64,000 nucleotides of DNA, from positions 284,001 to 348,000 of the forward strand of contig NC_022041.1 of the NCBI RefSeq assembly GCF_000444995.1. The letters are read 5' to 3'. This document shows positions 1 to 7,545 of the stretch, piece by piece. Made by a program: the position numbers and the translations under genes. Numbering within the stretch: position 1 is the stretch's first letter; every line of letters begins with the position of its first letter. Below the pieces are notes generated by a model. That model saw only the letters and a program-made list of their open reading frames with translations. It did not search any database and had not been told where the DNA came from. This DNA is from Paracoccus aminophilus JCM 7686. Its GTDB lineage: Bacteria; Pseudomonadota; Alphaproteobacteria; Rhodobacterales; Rhodobacteraceae.

Positions 1-412
1 CGGCGCTGTCGAGGCCCGCGCGCGTGCCCACCCCATGATCAAGCATCGCGGCGGCGCGGGTGCGCGCCTGCGCCGATTGATCGCGGCTGGCCTCTGCCGA
101 GGCAAGCTTCGCTTGCGCCACATTGAGCGCCTGTTCCTGCTGCAGCGCGTCGGTGCGTGCGAGCGGCTGATCCTTGGTGACGTGATCGCCCTCGGAGACC
201 ATGACTTCGGCAATGCGCCCGCCCTGGCGAAAGCCGATATTCACAGTGTCGCGCGCCTGAATCGAGCCGGCCAATGTGGTGTCAAAGGTCAGCGGGGCCT
301 CTTTGACGGTCACGATCTCGACCAGCAGCGGGACCTCGACCTGCGCCGGAGCCTCGGCGCGCAGGGGCGTCGCGGCCAGCAGAAGGAGAAAGGGCAGGAT
401 GAGCGACTTCAT
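1..412 (-). CDS. RND efflux periplasmic adaptor (HlyD/MFP family), 5' part only
   Basis: This is the first 137 codons of a gene that runs off the left edge. The ATG at 412 opens a Sec signal peptide (about residues 1-19, ending LRAEA). A biotinyl-lipoyl/barrel-sandwich segment follows around residues 55-88 (IGFRQGGRIAEVMVSEGD), then the first helix of a Gln/Ala-rich coiled-coil hairpin (about 92-125). This order is typical of membrane-fusion adaptors that join an inner-membrane RND pump to an outer-membrane channel. The pump gene would be expected beyond the edge. The substrate cannot be inferred. It is transcribed in the same direction as the kynureninase-like gene, 83 bases away. Confidence 0.85.
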   Translation of the reverse strand, partial: MKSLILPFLLLLAATPLRAEAPAQVEVPLLVEIVTVKEAPLTFDTTLAGSIQARDTVNIGFRQGGRIAEVMVSEGDHVTKDQPLARTDALQQEQALNVAQAKLASAEASRDQSAQARTRAAAMLDHGVGTRAGLDSA

Positions 413-495
413 ATCCAAGGCACGGTTTCCATCATGGCCGCGATTGACCTCAGCTTCGCGGCGATTGTCCAGCCTCTCCCGGTCGTGAGCCCGCG

Positions 496-1674
496 TCATA
501 GGGTCGCGAGCGCCTGTTCCAGCGCGCGCACCGCAGGATCTATGTCTGAGAAATCATTGTAAAGAGGCGCGAAGCCGATGCGCAACCGATCCGGGGCAGG
601 GCAGTCAGCGATAACGCCCTGTGCTTGCAGGCTTTGCGTCAAATGAGCGGCTTTGGGGTGGTGATAGATCAGCTCGGCCCCGCGCGCCGCCGCGATTCGC
701 GGCGAAATCAGCGTGAGGCCCGGGCAATGGGCATCGACCTCTGCCAGAAAGGCCTGCCCGAGCGCGCCCGCGCGTTGGCTGATCGCCGTCAGATCCAGCC
801 CGGCCCAGAGATCGAGAGCCGCGTCGAGCGCGGTGAGCGCGATCAGCGACGGCGTGCCCAGCCGCAGGCGGTCAATCTTGCGCGGCGGGTGAGGATCCGC
901 AGCCGTTTGATCCGGAGAGGATGGCCGGTCGGCCTTTTGTCCCTGCAAAGCGGGGGTGACGCGGTCGATGAAGCGGTTTGACGCCCAGAGAAAGGCCGGG
1001 GCTCCGGGGCCGCCGTTCAGATATTGCTCGGTGCGTCCGACCGCAAAATCGGCGCAGGCACCAGCAAGATCAATCTCCAGCGCCCCGACCGCATGGGAGA
1101 GATCCCAAACCGTCAGCGCGCCCGCCTCATGTGTAAGCCGCGTCAGCGTGGCGATGTCGCGCCGCTCGGCGGTTTGGACATTGACCGCCGACATCGCCAG
1201 CACAGCCACGTCATCGCACAGGCAATAGCAGATCCGCGTGGGATCAATGACGCGCAGACGGCAACCCAGCGCCCGGGCGATCCCCTCCATCACCGCGAGA
1301 TCCGAGGCCGAATTGCTGGTGTCGGTCAGAACGACGGTCCGTTTCGGTCCGGTGTACAGCGAGACCGCCGCGGAAATTGCCTGAAAAAGCTGGAGCTGGA
1401 GCGTTTCCCCCAGCGTGACCTCGCCCTGTCTCACACCGATCAGGGGCGCAATCTTGTCCCCGATCCGGCCCGGCAGATCCTCCCAGTCCGCCGTGAACCG
1501 CTCAGAGCCCAGATCCGCCGCTCCACCCGGCATCATCAGGCGACAGAGCCGCTCTTTCGCCGACCGTGGCATCAGGCCAAAGCGGGAACCCGCAAGATAG
1601 ACCAGCCCGTCGGGCAGATCGAAAGCGGCCTTGCTGCGCGCGAAAATGCTGCCGTCTTCGCTCACCCTTGTCAT
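496..1674 (-). CDS. Kynureninase-like protein lacking the PLP lysine
   Basis: The 392-residue protein aligns by eye with kynureninase (KynU), a PLP enzyme of tryptophan catabolism. Retained features are WDLSHAVGA (Asp191 and His194, PLP contacts), QYLNGGPGAPAF, LRLGTPSLIALTALD, and a C-terminal RIGFAPLY with the substrate-carboxylate Arg. The active-site Lys of the family motif YKYLNGGPGAPAF is here Gln217 (codon CAA at 1024-1026), preceded by Glu instead of Tyr. The GWxGH loop that supplies Trp and His is replaced by an unrelated Pro/Asp-rich stretch, and the N-terminal DGNSLG motif is AGSRFG. The reading frame is intact and AGGAGG precedes the ATG, so it looks expressed. It is probably not a PLP-dependent kynureninase. 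Its actual role is unknown. Confidence 0.8.
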   Translation of the reverse strand: MTRVSEDGSIFARSKAAFDLPDGLVYLAGSRFGLMPRSAKERLCRLMMPGGAADLGSERFTADWEDLPGRIGDKIAPLIGVRQGEVTLGETLQLQLFQAISAAVSLYTGPKRTVVLTDTSNSASDLAVMEGIARALGCRLRVIDPTRICYCLCDDVAVLAMSAVNVQTAERRDIATLTRLTHEAGALTVWDLSHAVGALEIDLAGACADFAVGRTEQYLNGGPGAPAFLWASNRFIDRVTPALQGQKADRPSSPDQTAADPHPPRKIDRLRLGTPSLIALTALDAALDLWAGLDLTAISQRAGALGQAFLAEVDAHCPGLTLISPRIAAARGAELIYHHPKAAHLTQSLQAQGVIADCPAPDRLRIGFAPLYNDFSDIDPAVRALEQALATL

Positions 1675-1870
1675 GCCTCCTGCCGGGAGCTCTCTCGGAA
1701 AGGCTAGGGGCGAATGATGAAGAAAATCGGAAATTAAGGCAGACCGTGAAAATGCACGGCATTAACGCGACCAGCGTGCCGCTGAAACGACTTGCCGCCC
1801 CGCCTTGGGGCCGGGCGGCTTTCGCAGTCCGCGACCGCTGAAACAAGAAGAGGGTCGCGGTTGCGGGGGC

Positions 1871-2698
1871 TTAGGTGGCGCCGAACTCGTCGGGATTGGG
1901 GCCAAAGCGATGCGCGCGATCCATCTGGTCGAGCTTGGTCATCTCGTCATTCGACAGATGAACCTTGAGCGCGCCGAAATTCTCGGCAAGCCGGGTTGCG
2001 CGCAGGGTTTTCGGGATCACCGAGAGGCCATGGCCCAGATGCCAGGCCAGAATAAGTTGCGCCGGCGTGACGCCATGAGCCTTGGCCATCTCGACGATGT
2101 CGGGGTCCGAGAGCAGAATGGACTGACCAAGCGGGCTCCAGCTTTGGGTGATGATGCCCAAAGCGTCATCCTTCGCGCGCATCGCCGTCTGAATGAGATG
2201 CGGATGCAGCTCGATCTGGTTCAGAACCGGCACGATCCCGGTCGCGTCGATCAACTGGTCCAGATGGGCGGCATGGAAATTGGCCACCCCGATCGAGCGG
2301 ACACGGCCTGCGTCGCGCAGTTCGATCATCGCCTTCCAGCTTTCGACGGCCAGATTCTGGGCCGGGACCGGCCAATGGATCAGATAGAGATCGAGGTAAT
2401 CGAGCCTCAGCGCGGCCATCGATTCATCGAAGGCGCGCAGGGTCTTGTCGCGTCCCTGATCCGCGTTCCAGAGTTTCGTGGTGATGAAAACCTCGTTACG
2501 CGGGATGTCCGAACCGGCCAGCCCTTCGCCGACGCCGCGCTCATTGCCATAGATCTTCGCGGTATCGATCAGGCGATATCCCGCCTCGAGCGCCGCGCGC
2601 ACGAGGGCGGGCGTATCGCTGTCGGGCACTTGCCACACGCCCGCGCCGAGCTGGGGCATCCGGTGGCCATCATGAAATTTGAGATAGGGTTGGGTCAT
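1871..2698 (-). CDS. Aldo/keto reductase (AKR5-like)
   Basis: This is a 275-residue NADPH-dependent oxidoreductase of the 2,5-diketo-D-gluconate reductase type. The AKR tetrad is visible: Asp45 and Tyr50 in LIDTAKIYGNE, Lys75 in TTKLWN and His108 in LIHWP. The NADP-binding IPKTLRATRLAEN segment is near the C-terminus. The start is the ATG at 2698; the frame stays open further upstream only because it overlaps fliP antisense. The gene lies 107 bases after fliP on the same strand and may be read through from the flagellar operon, but nothing links it to motility. The substrate is unknown. Confidence 0.88.
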   Translation of the reverse strand: MTQPYLKFHDGHRMPQLGAGVWQVPDSDTPALVRAALEAGYRLIDTAKIYGNERGVGEGLAGSDIPRNEVFITTKLWNADQGRDKTLRAFDESMAALRLDYLDLYLIHWPVPAQNLAVESWKAMIELRDAGRVRSIGVANFHAAHLDQLIDATGIVPVLNQIELHPHLIQTAMRAKDDALGIITQSWSPLGQSILLSDPDIVEMAKAHGVTPAQLILAWHLGHGLSVIPKTLRATRLAENFGALKVHLSNDEMTKLDQMDRAHRFGPNPDEFGAT

Positions 2699-2805
2699 TC
2701 GCTGTCCTTCCGTTCCGCTCGCCGCAGATCTTCGGCCCGGTCTCAACGCGGCGCGGGCCGGAGCGTTCCGCAGTTCAGTTTCGCGGCTCTCATCCGTGGC
2801 GGCGG

Positions 2806-3549
2806 TTATTGATAACTTCGCACCAAGGCAGTGGCGATCATTTCCCAACCGTTCACCGTCACGAAAAACGCCAGTTTGAAGGGCAGCGCGACCACGGCGG
2901 GGGGCACCATCATCATCCCCATCGACATGAGCACGGCCGAGACGACAAGGTCGATGATCAGGAAGGGCAGCGCGATCAGAAAGCCGATTTCGAAGGCGCG
3001 TTGAATCTCGCTGATCATGAAGGCCGGGATCAGCGTGGCGAGATTTTCGGGGTCTGCGGCGCCGCCCGGCGCGATCTCGGCAAAGCTTGCGAGCGTTTCG
3101 GGATCGGTGCGCTTTTCCATGAAGCCGCGGAACGGAGGAATGCCGCGCTCGATGGCCTGATCGAGCGTGATTTCGCCATTGCGCAACGGCGCCCCGGCGA
3201 CCTGCCAAGCTTCGGTCAGCACCGGATTCATCACGAACCATGTCAGGAAGATCGACAGGCTGACGATCAGCATGTTCGGGGGCGATTGCTGCAGCCCCAG
3301 CGACTGGCGCAGGATCGAAAGCACAGTCACGATAAAGGGAAAACAGGTGACGGTGATCGCGATCCCGGGCGCGAGCGACAGTGCGGTCAGCAAAAGCACC
3401 ATGCTGATCGCATTGCGCCCAACGCCGCCGGTCATGGCCTCGAGGCCCGCGCCGGCCGGACCAAGCGCGTCTTGTGCGGTGGCAAGCCCGGGCCAAGCGC
3501 CGATGGCCAGCGCGGCGGCGAACCCGAGACCGAGGGAAAGCCGGTTCAT
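2806..3549 (-). CDS. fliP: Flagellar export gate protein FliP
   Basis: FliP is a core membrane subunit of the flagellar type III export gate (FliP5-FliQ4-FliR1). The 247-residue protein starts with a cleavable signal peptide (about 1-25, ending ATAQ), as is usual for FliP. Then come TM helices around 47-70 and 90-110, a periplasmic loop with GIPPFRGFMEKR, and the conserved C-terminal pair with EIQRAFEIGFLIALPFLIIDLVVSAVLMSMGM. The start overlaps the end of fliN by 4 bases. fliQ does not follow; the next gene is an aldo/keto reductase. Confidence 0.96.
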   Translation of the reverse strand: MNRLSLGLGFAAALAIGAWPGLATAQDALGPAGAGLEAMTGGVGRNAISMVLLLTALSLAPGIAITVTCFPFIVTVLSILRQSLGLQQSPPNMLIVSLSIFLTWFVMNPVLTEAWQVAGAPLRNGEITLDQAIERGIPPFRGFMEKRTDPETLASFAEIAPGGAADPENLATLIPAFMISEIQRAFEIGFLIALPFLIIDLVVSAVLMSMGMMMVPPAVVALPFKLAFFVTVNGWEMIATALVRSYQ

Positions 3550-3803
3550 CCGTTCTCTGCCGGGCCAAGGATGCGCACGCAGAGCCGGTCTTCGGCGCCC
3601 TCCATCGTGGTCAGCTCGCCGCGCGCGATGATCTTTTCGCCGATGCAGAGCTCGACGCCCTGCGTCATGTCCTGATCGAGCGCGACGACATCATCCGGCC
3701 TCAGCCGCGAGATTTCCGCGACGGTCAGCCGGGTCGCCCCGAGGCGCACGGTCAGCTCGACCTGAATGTGATCGGTCGCGATCAGTCCTGTAACTTCGCT
3801 CAT
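3546..3803 (-). CDS. fliN: Flagellar motor switch protein FliN
   Basis: This 85-residue protein consists almost only of the SpoA (surface presentation of antigens) domain of FliN. IQVELTVRLGATRLTVAEISRLRPDDVVALD is the typical first half, and VELCIGEKIIARGEL is the second strand region. FliN forms the C-ring base with FliM and receives the FliH-FliI complex. It is short compared with enterobacterial FliN (about 137 residues) because the N-terminal extension is missing. It overlaps fliH and fliP by 4 bases on each side, which implies translational coupling. Confidence 0.93.
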   Translation of the reverse strand: MSEVTGLIATDHIQVELTVRLGATRLTVAEISRLRPDDVVALDQDMTQGVELCIGEKIIARGELTTMEGAEDRLCVRILGPAENG

Positions 3804-4366
3804 TCCGGGTTCTCCTCGAGGAGATCATTGATCCGCGCGGCAATGCGCGCCATGACGATACGGGGGTCGAAGGCGATGACACCGCCGTCGACGGAAAGCT
3901 CGAGCCCGTCGAAACCGGCGTCTTCCTCGACCCGGATCTGCGCCGGGCCAATCTGGTCGACGCAGCTTTGGACGACGGCGGCGAGATCGGGATTGCAGCG
4001 GATCGTGCAACGCTTGTAGGGCGCATTCTCGACCAGCCGCGACAGCTCGGTCATCAGCATCTCTTGCAGCCGCTCCAGAACGCCCCGGGGACCGACCGCG
4101 CCAAGGATCGCGGCCAGAATCGGCGTCAGCGCGGCTAAGGCCGCCCGGCGTCCGTCCTGAGCCTCCTCGCGCGTGGCGTCGAGCTGCCGAGACAGCTGCG
4201 CGATCTCCAGCGTCAGCGTGGCGATTTCGCTGGATCGGCCCTGCTCGAACCCCTCGGCCAGACCGAGTTGATAGGCGCGGTCCAGCGCTTCGGGGTCGGG
4301 CGGAGCCTCGACGGGAGCGGGCTCTGGGCTTGAGAAACAGTCGAGGCGCAGGACATTCGGGGTCAA
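3800..4366 (-). CDS. fliH: Flagellar export protein FliH (predicted)
   Basis: The 188-residue protein sits between fliF and fliN, the place expected for FliH, the regulator of the export ATPase FliI. It has a Pro-rich acidic N-terminus and a GLAEGFEQGRSSEI segment of the GxxxG type found in FliH. A predicted helical region follows (about 40-80), then a C-terminal domain (KRCTIRCNPDLAAVVQSCVDQIGPAQIRVEEDAGFDG) resembling the FliH/YscL C-terminal domain. Sequence similarity in this family is weak, so the call rests partly on context. It overlaps both neighbours by 4 bases. Confidence 0.82.
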   Translation of the reverse strand: MTPNVLRLDCFSSPEPAPVEAPPDPEALDRAYQLGLAEGFEQGRSSEIATLTLEIAQLSRQLDATREEAQDGRRAALAALTPILAAILGAVGPRGVLERLQEMLMTELSRLVENAPYKRCTIRCNPDLAAVVQSCVDQIGPAQIRVEEDAGFDGLELSVDGGVIAFDPRIVMARIAARINDLLEENPE

Positions 4367-5943
4367 ATCGCGTCCTCCGGCTTTTCAATCCAGCCCGAGA
4401 GAACCTTGAGGCTTTCCTCTTGCCGTGCCTTCATCAGTTCCTTCAGGCGCGACACCGGATCTTGCGGCGTGGCATCCATCGGCACGAAGTCGAATTCAGG
4501 AGTCGAAATCGAGATCGAGGCCATGTCGTCATTGTCGAAGCTCACCGTATCGAAGCTGTTCATCGGCATGGCGTCAGGCGGCGGCAGGCTGGTGTCGAGC
4601 GCCGGAGCTGGGGTTCCCGCCAGCTTGGCGCGCAGGATCGGACGGAACACGAGCAGGGCGAGCGCAAGAGCGAAAATGCCGACCAGCGCGATTTTCGCCA
4701 GCGTGTTCAGATCGAGCCCGGCCATCAGGCTGTTCGTGGCGGTGGTGCCTTCGTCGCCAAATCCCGCGAAGGGCAGCGATTTCACCGTGAGCTGATCGCC
4801 ACGGTTTTCATCCAACCCGACCGCCGAACTCACCAGCTCGCGGATCGTCTCGAGCTCGGCATCGCTGCGTTGCGCCGGGGTGCCATCGGCTGCGGCTGGC
4901 GCTCCGGTCGTGCCATTTACCAAAACCGCGACCGAGAGGCGGCGGATATCGCCGGGCTGCTTGCGGATTTCGCGCGTCAGCTTGCTCACCTCGTAATTCG
5001 AGCGTTGGCGGGTCTCCGAGCGCGCGGATTTGTTCTGCTGGTTGCCAGAGTTCTGGCCTTCCGGCAGGTTCGAGGCCGCCGTCACCGCGCCAGAGCCGGA
5101 GTTCGTGTTCTGATCCGAAGATTCCTCGTTCTCCTGCGACAGCAGCGCGCGGCTGGCGGGATCGAATTTCTGCTCGCTCAGCAGCTCGGTTTCGGTGACG
5201 AGATCGAGATGCAGCTCTACGATCGCATTGCCCGGACCGACATGGGCCTCAAGGATGCGCTCGACGTTGCGCTTCATCTCGCTTTCGCGGTTTTCCGAGG
5301 CCATGTCGTCGGCTGAAGCAATGATCCCGCGCGCGCTGTCGATGACGGCGACCTGCTCGCTGGCCATGCCGGGCACGCCCGCCGAGATCAGATAGCGCAA
5401 GGCGCGGGCCTGAACCGGAGAGATCGGCGTGCCGGTCGTCGTGATCGTGACCGAGGCAGAGGGCGGCGCTTCGCGGCGATAGCCGCGCCCGCCCGGCACC
5501 GCGAGATGAACCCGCGCCGTCTTGACGTTGGGCAGAGCCAGAATGGTGCGGGCAAGCTCGCCCTCCTTGGCACGCCAGTAGGCCGCGTCAAACATCTGCG
5601 AGGTCGTGCCGAAGCCCGACATGCCGTCGAGCAGCTCATAGCCGCTGCCGCCGGTTTGCGGCAGGCCCTGACCGGCCAGCTGCATCCGCAGCTCATCGCG
5701 GCGCGTCTCTGCGACCCAGATCGAGTCGCCGCGGATCTCGTAGGGCACGCCCTCTTTCTCGATCGCGGAAATGATCACGCCGGATTGCTGTGGTTCGAGA
5801 CCGGAATAAAGCAACGCCATCGAGGGGCGCGCCGCATACCAGGCGAAGGCGATCACGCCCAGGAATGTTGCGATAAACGCGCCGGCCATGATGGCTTTTT
5901 GCCTCATGCTTTGCCCGCGCAGGAAGTCTTGCAGTTTCAGCAA
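4363..5943 (-). CDS. fliF: Flagellar MS-ring protein FliF
   Basis: FliF (526 residues) forms the inner-membrane MS ring on which the flagellar basal body is built. TM helices lie at about residues 17-36 and 423-445. The periplasmic ring-building motifs include GLEPQQSGVIISAIEKEGVPYEI and the YscJ-type KEGELARTILALPNVKTARVHLAVP, and the C-terminal cytoplasmic tail contacts FliG. The start is a TTG codon at 5943, chosen because AGAGGA lies 7-8 bases upstream; the first ATG, 36 bases inside, has no clear ribosome binding site and would remove the N-terminal region. It is first in the minus-strand operon fliF-fliH-fliN-fliP. Confidence 0.96.
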   Translation of the reverse strand: MLKLQDFLRGQSMRQKAIMAGAFIATFLGVIAFAWYAARPSMALLYSGLEPQQSGVIISAIEKEGVPYEIRGDSIWVAETRRDELRMQLAGQGLPQTGGSGYELLDGMSGFGTTSQMFDAAYWRAKEGELARTILALPNVKTARVHLAVPGGRGYRREAPPSASVTITTTGTPISPVQARALRYLISAGVPGMASEQVAVIDSARGIIASADDMASENRESEMKRNVERILEAHVGPGNAIVELHLDLVTETELLSEQKFDPASRALLSQENEESSDQNTNSGSGAVTAASNLPEGQNSGNQQNKSARSETRQRSNYEVSKLTREIRKQPGDIRRLSVAVLVNGTTGAPAAADGTPAQRSDAELETIRELVSSAVGLDENRGDQLTVKSLPFAGFGDEGTTATNSLMAGLDLNTLAKIALVGIFALALALLVFRPILRAKLAGTPAPALDTSLPPPDAMPMNSFDTVSFDNDDMASISISTPEFDFVPMDATPQDPVSRLKELMKARQEESLKVLSGWIEKPEDAI

Positions 5944-6001
5944 AACCGGTTCCTCTCGAATCGATGCCGTTCTTCTTTCGTCCGAGATTGCACAGAGGCG
6001 C

Positions 6002-6016
6002 TTAATTATTGGTTAG
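6002..6016. promoter_or_regulatory. CtrA-box-like site (TTAA-N7-TTAG)
   Basis: TTAATTATTGGTTAG matches the CtrA recognition pattern TTAA-N7-TTAA with one mismatch. It lies about 60 bases upstream of the fliF start, in the divergent fliF/fliL promoter region. CtrA controls flagellar genes in many Rhodobacterales and Caulobacter. Binding is inferred from the pattern only. Confidence 0.45.
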
Positions 6017-6127
6017 CTCTGATGATTTGGGCAGAGCCTGGCCGAACTCTTTCGCGGCGCCGCTATCCAGTCCTGGAAACGCACCGGATTTTCTTTGGCC
6101 TTCGCCCGGGCGCTTTCTCGGGCAGCC

Positions 6128-6142
6128 TTAAGCTTTGATTAG
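6128..6142. promoter_or_regulatory. Second CtrA-box-like site (TTAA-N7-TTAG)
   Basis: TTAAGCTTTGATTAG repeats the same half-sites and 7-base spacing as the site at 6002-6016. It lies about 42-56 bases upstream of the fliL start codon, in the right range to act on the fliL promoter. No clear sigma-28 or sigma-54 promoter was found in the gap. Confidence 0.45.
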
Positions 6143-6183
6143 CGGGTCGCTGCTAATCCTGCTCCAGAAGATGGAGAATCAGG

Positions 6184-6657
6184 ATGACTGACCTAGCCGA
6201 TGTCGAAGGGGAAACCGGGAAGAAGGGCAGGGGCGGCCTATTGATGATCGCGCTGCCCGTGCTTCTGTTGGGAGCGGGGTTCGGGACGACCTATCTCGGG
6301 TTGTGGTCGCCACTGTCGCTTTTTGCCAAAAGCGAAGCCGAGCCCGCCGCTTTTGCGCCGACGGCTGTCTTTGTCGATTTGCCGACAATCGTGACCGCGC
6401 TGCCCGGAGGCCGCGGGCGCAGCGTCGTGCTCTCGGCCAAGATCGAAACCGATGCGGCCCATCAGGCGCAGGTGCAATATTTGCAGCCGCGCATTCTCGA
6501 TGCGTTCAACACATTCCTTGCCGATATCGATCCCGCCGCTTTCGAGCGTCGCGGCATTCTCGACATCCTGCGCGCCGAACTGACGACGCGGCTCGGCTTC
6601 ATTCTGGGCGACAAGGCCTTCTCTGACCTCCTCATCACGGAGTTCCGGATTCAATGA
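6184..6657 (+). CDS. fliL: Flagellar basal-body-associated protein FliL
   Basis: This is a 157-residue single-pass inner-membrane protein of the FliL family, which encircles stator units and supports torque. It has a short cytoplasmic N-terminus, one TM helix (about 19-40, GGLLMIALPVLLLGAGFGTTYLGL), and a periplasmic domain with FVDLPTIVTALPGGRGRSVVLSAKIE and the C-terminal ILRAELTTRLGFILGDKAFSDLLITEFRIQ typical of FliL. It is the first gene of the plus-strand flagellar operon and overlaps the next gene by 4 bases. Confidence 0.93.
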   Translation: MTDLADVEGETGKKGRGGLLMIALPVLLLGAGFGTTYLGLWSPLSLFAKSEAEPAAFAPTAVFVDLPTIVTALPGGRGRSVVLSAKIETDAAHQAQVQYLQPRILDAFNTFLADIDPAAFERRGILDILRAELTTRLGFILGDKAFSDLLITEFRIQ

Positions 6658-7004
6658 CAATTTTTCAAATGCTCGAAGCCCTTTTGCTCGTGGGTTCCGC
6701 CGTTTTGGGTTTCTTCTGTTTCTCGCTCTCGCGCAAATTGCGGCGGCTCAACGATCTGGAAAACGGGATCGGCGGGGCGATTGCCGTGTTGATCAGCGAA
6801 TGCACGCGACTCGAGCAGGCGATGGCCCATGCGCGCAGCGAGGCGACCCGCGCCTCGGCCGCTCTGGCCGCCGATATCGAACGCTCGAAACAAGAGCGTG
6901 CCTATTGGGTGCTGCAACAAAGCTTCACTCCCCCCGCCGAGGCTGGCCATGGGCCGCGCCTGCGTCGGCGGCGCGCCTCGGCGACGGAGGGGCTTGATGC
7001 GTAA
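6654..7004 (+). CDS. Small membrane protein of the flagellar operon, unknown function
   Basis: The 116-residue protein has one predicted N-terminal TM helix (about 7-25, ALLLVGSAVLGFFCFSLS). A basic stretch (RKLRRLN) and a long soluble helix (about 45-90) follow, then an Arg-rich tail. I do not recognise a family. It overlaps fliL by 4 bases and the motE-like gene by 8, so it belongs to the flagellar transcript. A single-pass protein with a cytoplasmic or periplasmic coiled helix between FliL and a MotE-like chaperone suggests a stator or export accessory role, but that is inference from position. Confidence 0.75.
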   Translation: MTIFQMLEALLLVGSAVLGFFCFSLSRKLRRLNDLENGIGGAIAVLISECTRLEQAMAHARSEATRASAALAADIERSKQERAYWVLQQSFTPPAEAGHGPRLRRRRASATEGLDA

Positions 7005-7536
7005 ACACGTCCTTTCGGCGCTCGGCTCGACGCTGTTTTTGCTCGCGGCGGCTCAGGCGGTCTTTCTCTTTGGCAGCCCGCGCTTCAGCGCCGTCGCCGC
7101 GCCGGTCGATCTGCTCAAGGGCTGCGCCGATGTCCCCGAGGCGGTCGCGCTGGCCCAGACCCTGCAAGAGCGCGCACTGCGGATCGAGCGCTATCTCCAG
7201 GATATGCAGGCGCAAAAGGCCGAGATCGCCACGGCGCGCGAGGCTTTGACCGCCAAGCTGGTCGAGCTGCGTCAGCAAAAACAAAAGGGCGGCGAGCAGA
7301 AGACGGCGAATGTGCAAACCGTCACCGATGAAATCGACAAGATGGTCGCGCTTTACGACCAGATGAAACCTGATCTGGCCGCGGGGGTGATCTCGAATAT
7401 GCCGCCCGAAGTCGCGGCCGAGCTTTTGATGCGGGTGCGTCCCGAAAACGGAGCGCGGATTCTGGCCGGGATTGACCCGAAACAGGCCGCTCTTTTGACC
7501 TCTTACATGGGCGCGAGCAGCGCTGCCAGAAAGTGA
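6997..7536 (+). CDS. MotE-like flagellar protein (MgtE-N domain)
   Basis: The 179-residue protein has an N-terminal signal or anchor (about 5-28), a Cys-containing periplasmic segment (LLKGCADVPEAVALA), a long coiled coil (about 55-115, rich in Gln, Glu and Lys) and a C-terminal MgtE-N-like repeat (MVALYDQMKPDLAAGVISNMPPEVAAELLMRVRPENGARILAGIDP). This architecture matches MotE, the periplasmic chaperone of MotC in alphaproteobacteria, and the related FliG-N/MgtE-N helical repeats. The ATG at 6997 is chosen because it overlaps the preceding stop. Position before motA supports a stator-related role. Confidence 0.8.
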   Translation: MRKHVLSALGSTLFLLAAAQAVFLFGSPRFSAVAAPVDLLKGCADVPEAVALAQTLQERALRIERYLQDMQAQKAEIATAREALTAKLVELRQQKQKGGEQKTANVQTVTDEIDKMVALYDQMKPDLAAGVISNMPPEVAAELLMRVRPENGARILAGIDPKQAALLTSYMGASSAARK

Positions 7537-7545
7537 GCTACGGCG

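Noticed and set aside
1871..3568. 565-codon minus-strand frame that seems to fuse an Arg-rich protein to the aldo/keto reductase
   Set aside because: The first 290 codons lie over fliP in another frame and have shadow composition; the reductase starts normally at 2698.
6040..6110. Possible sigma-54 promoters (TGGC...) in the fliF/fliL gap
   Set aside because: The GG/GC spacing required for -24/-12 elements is not met at either candidate.
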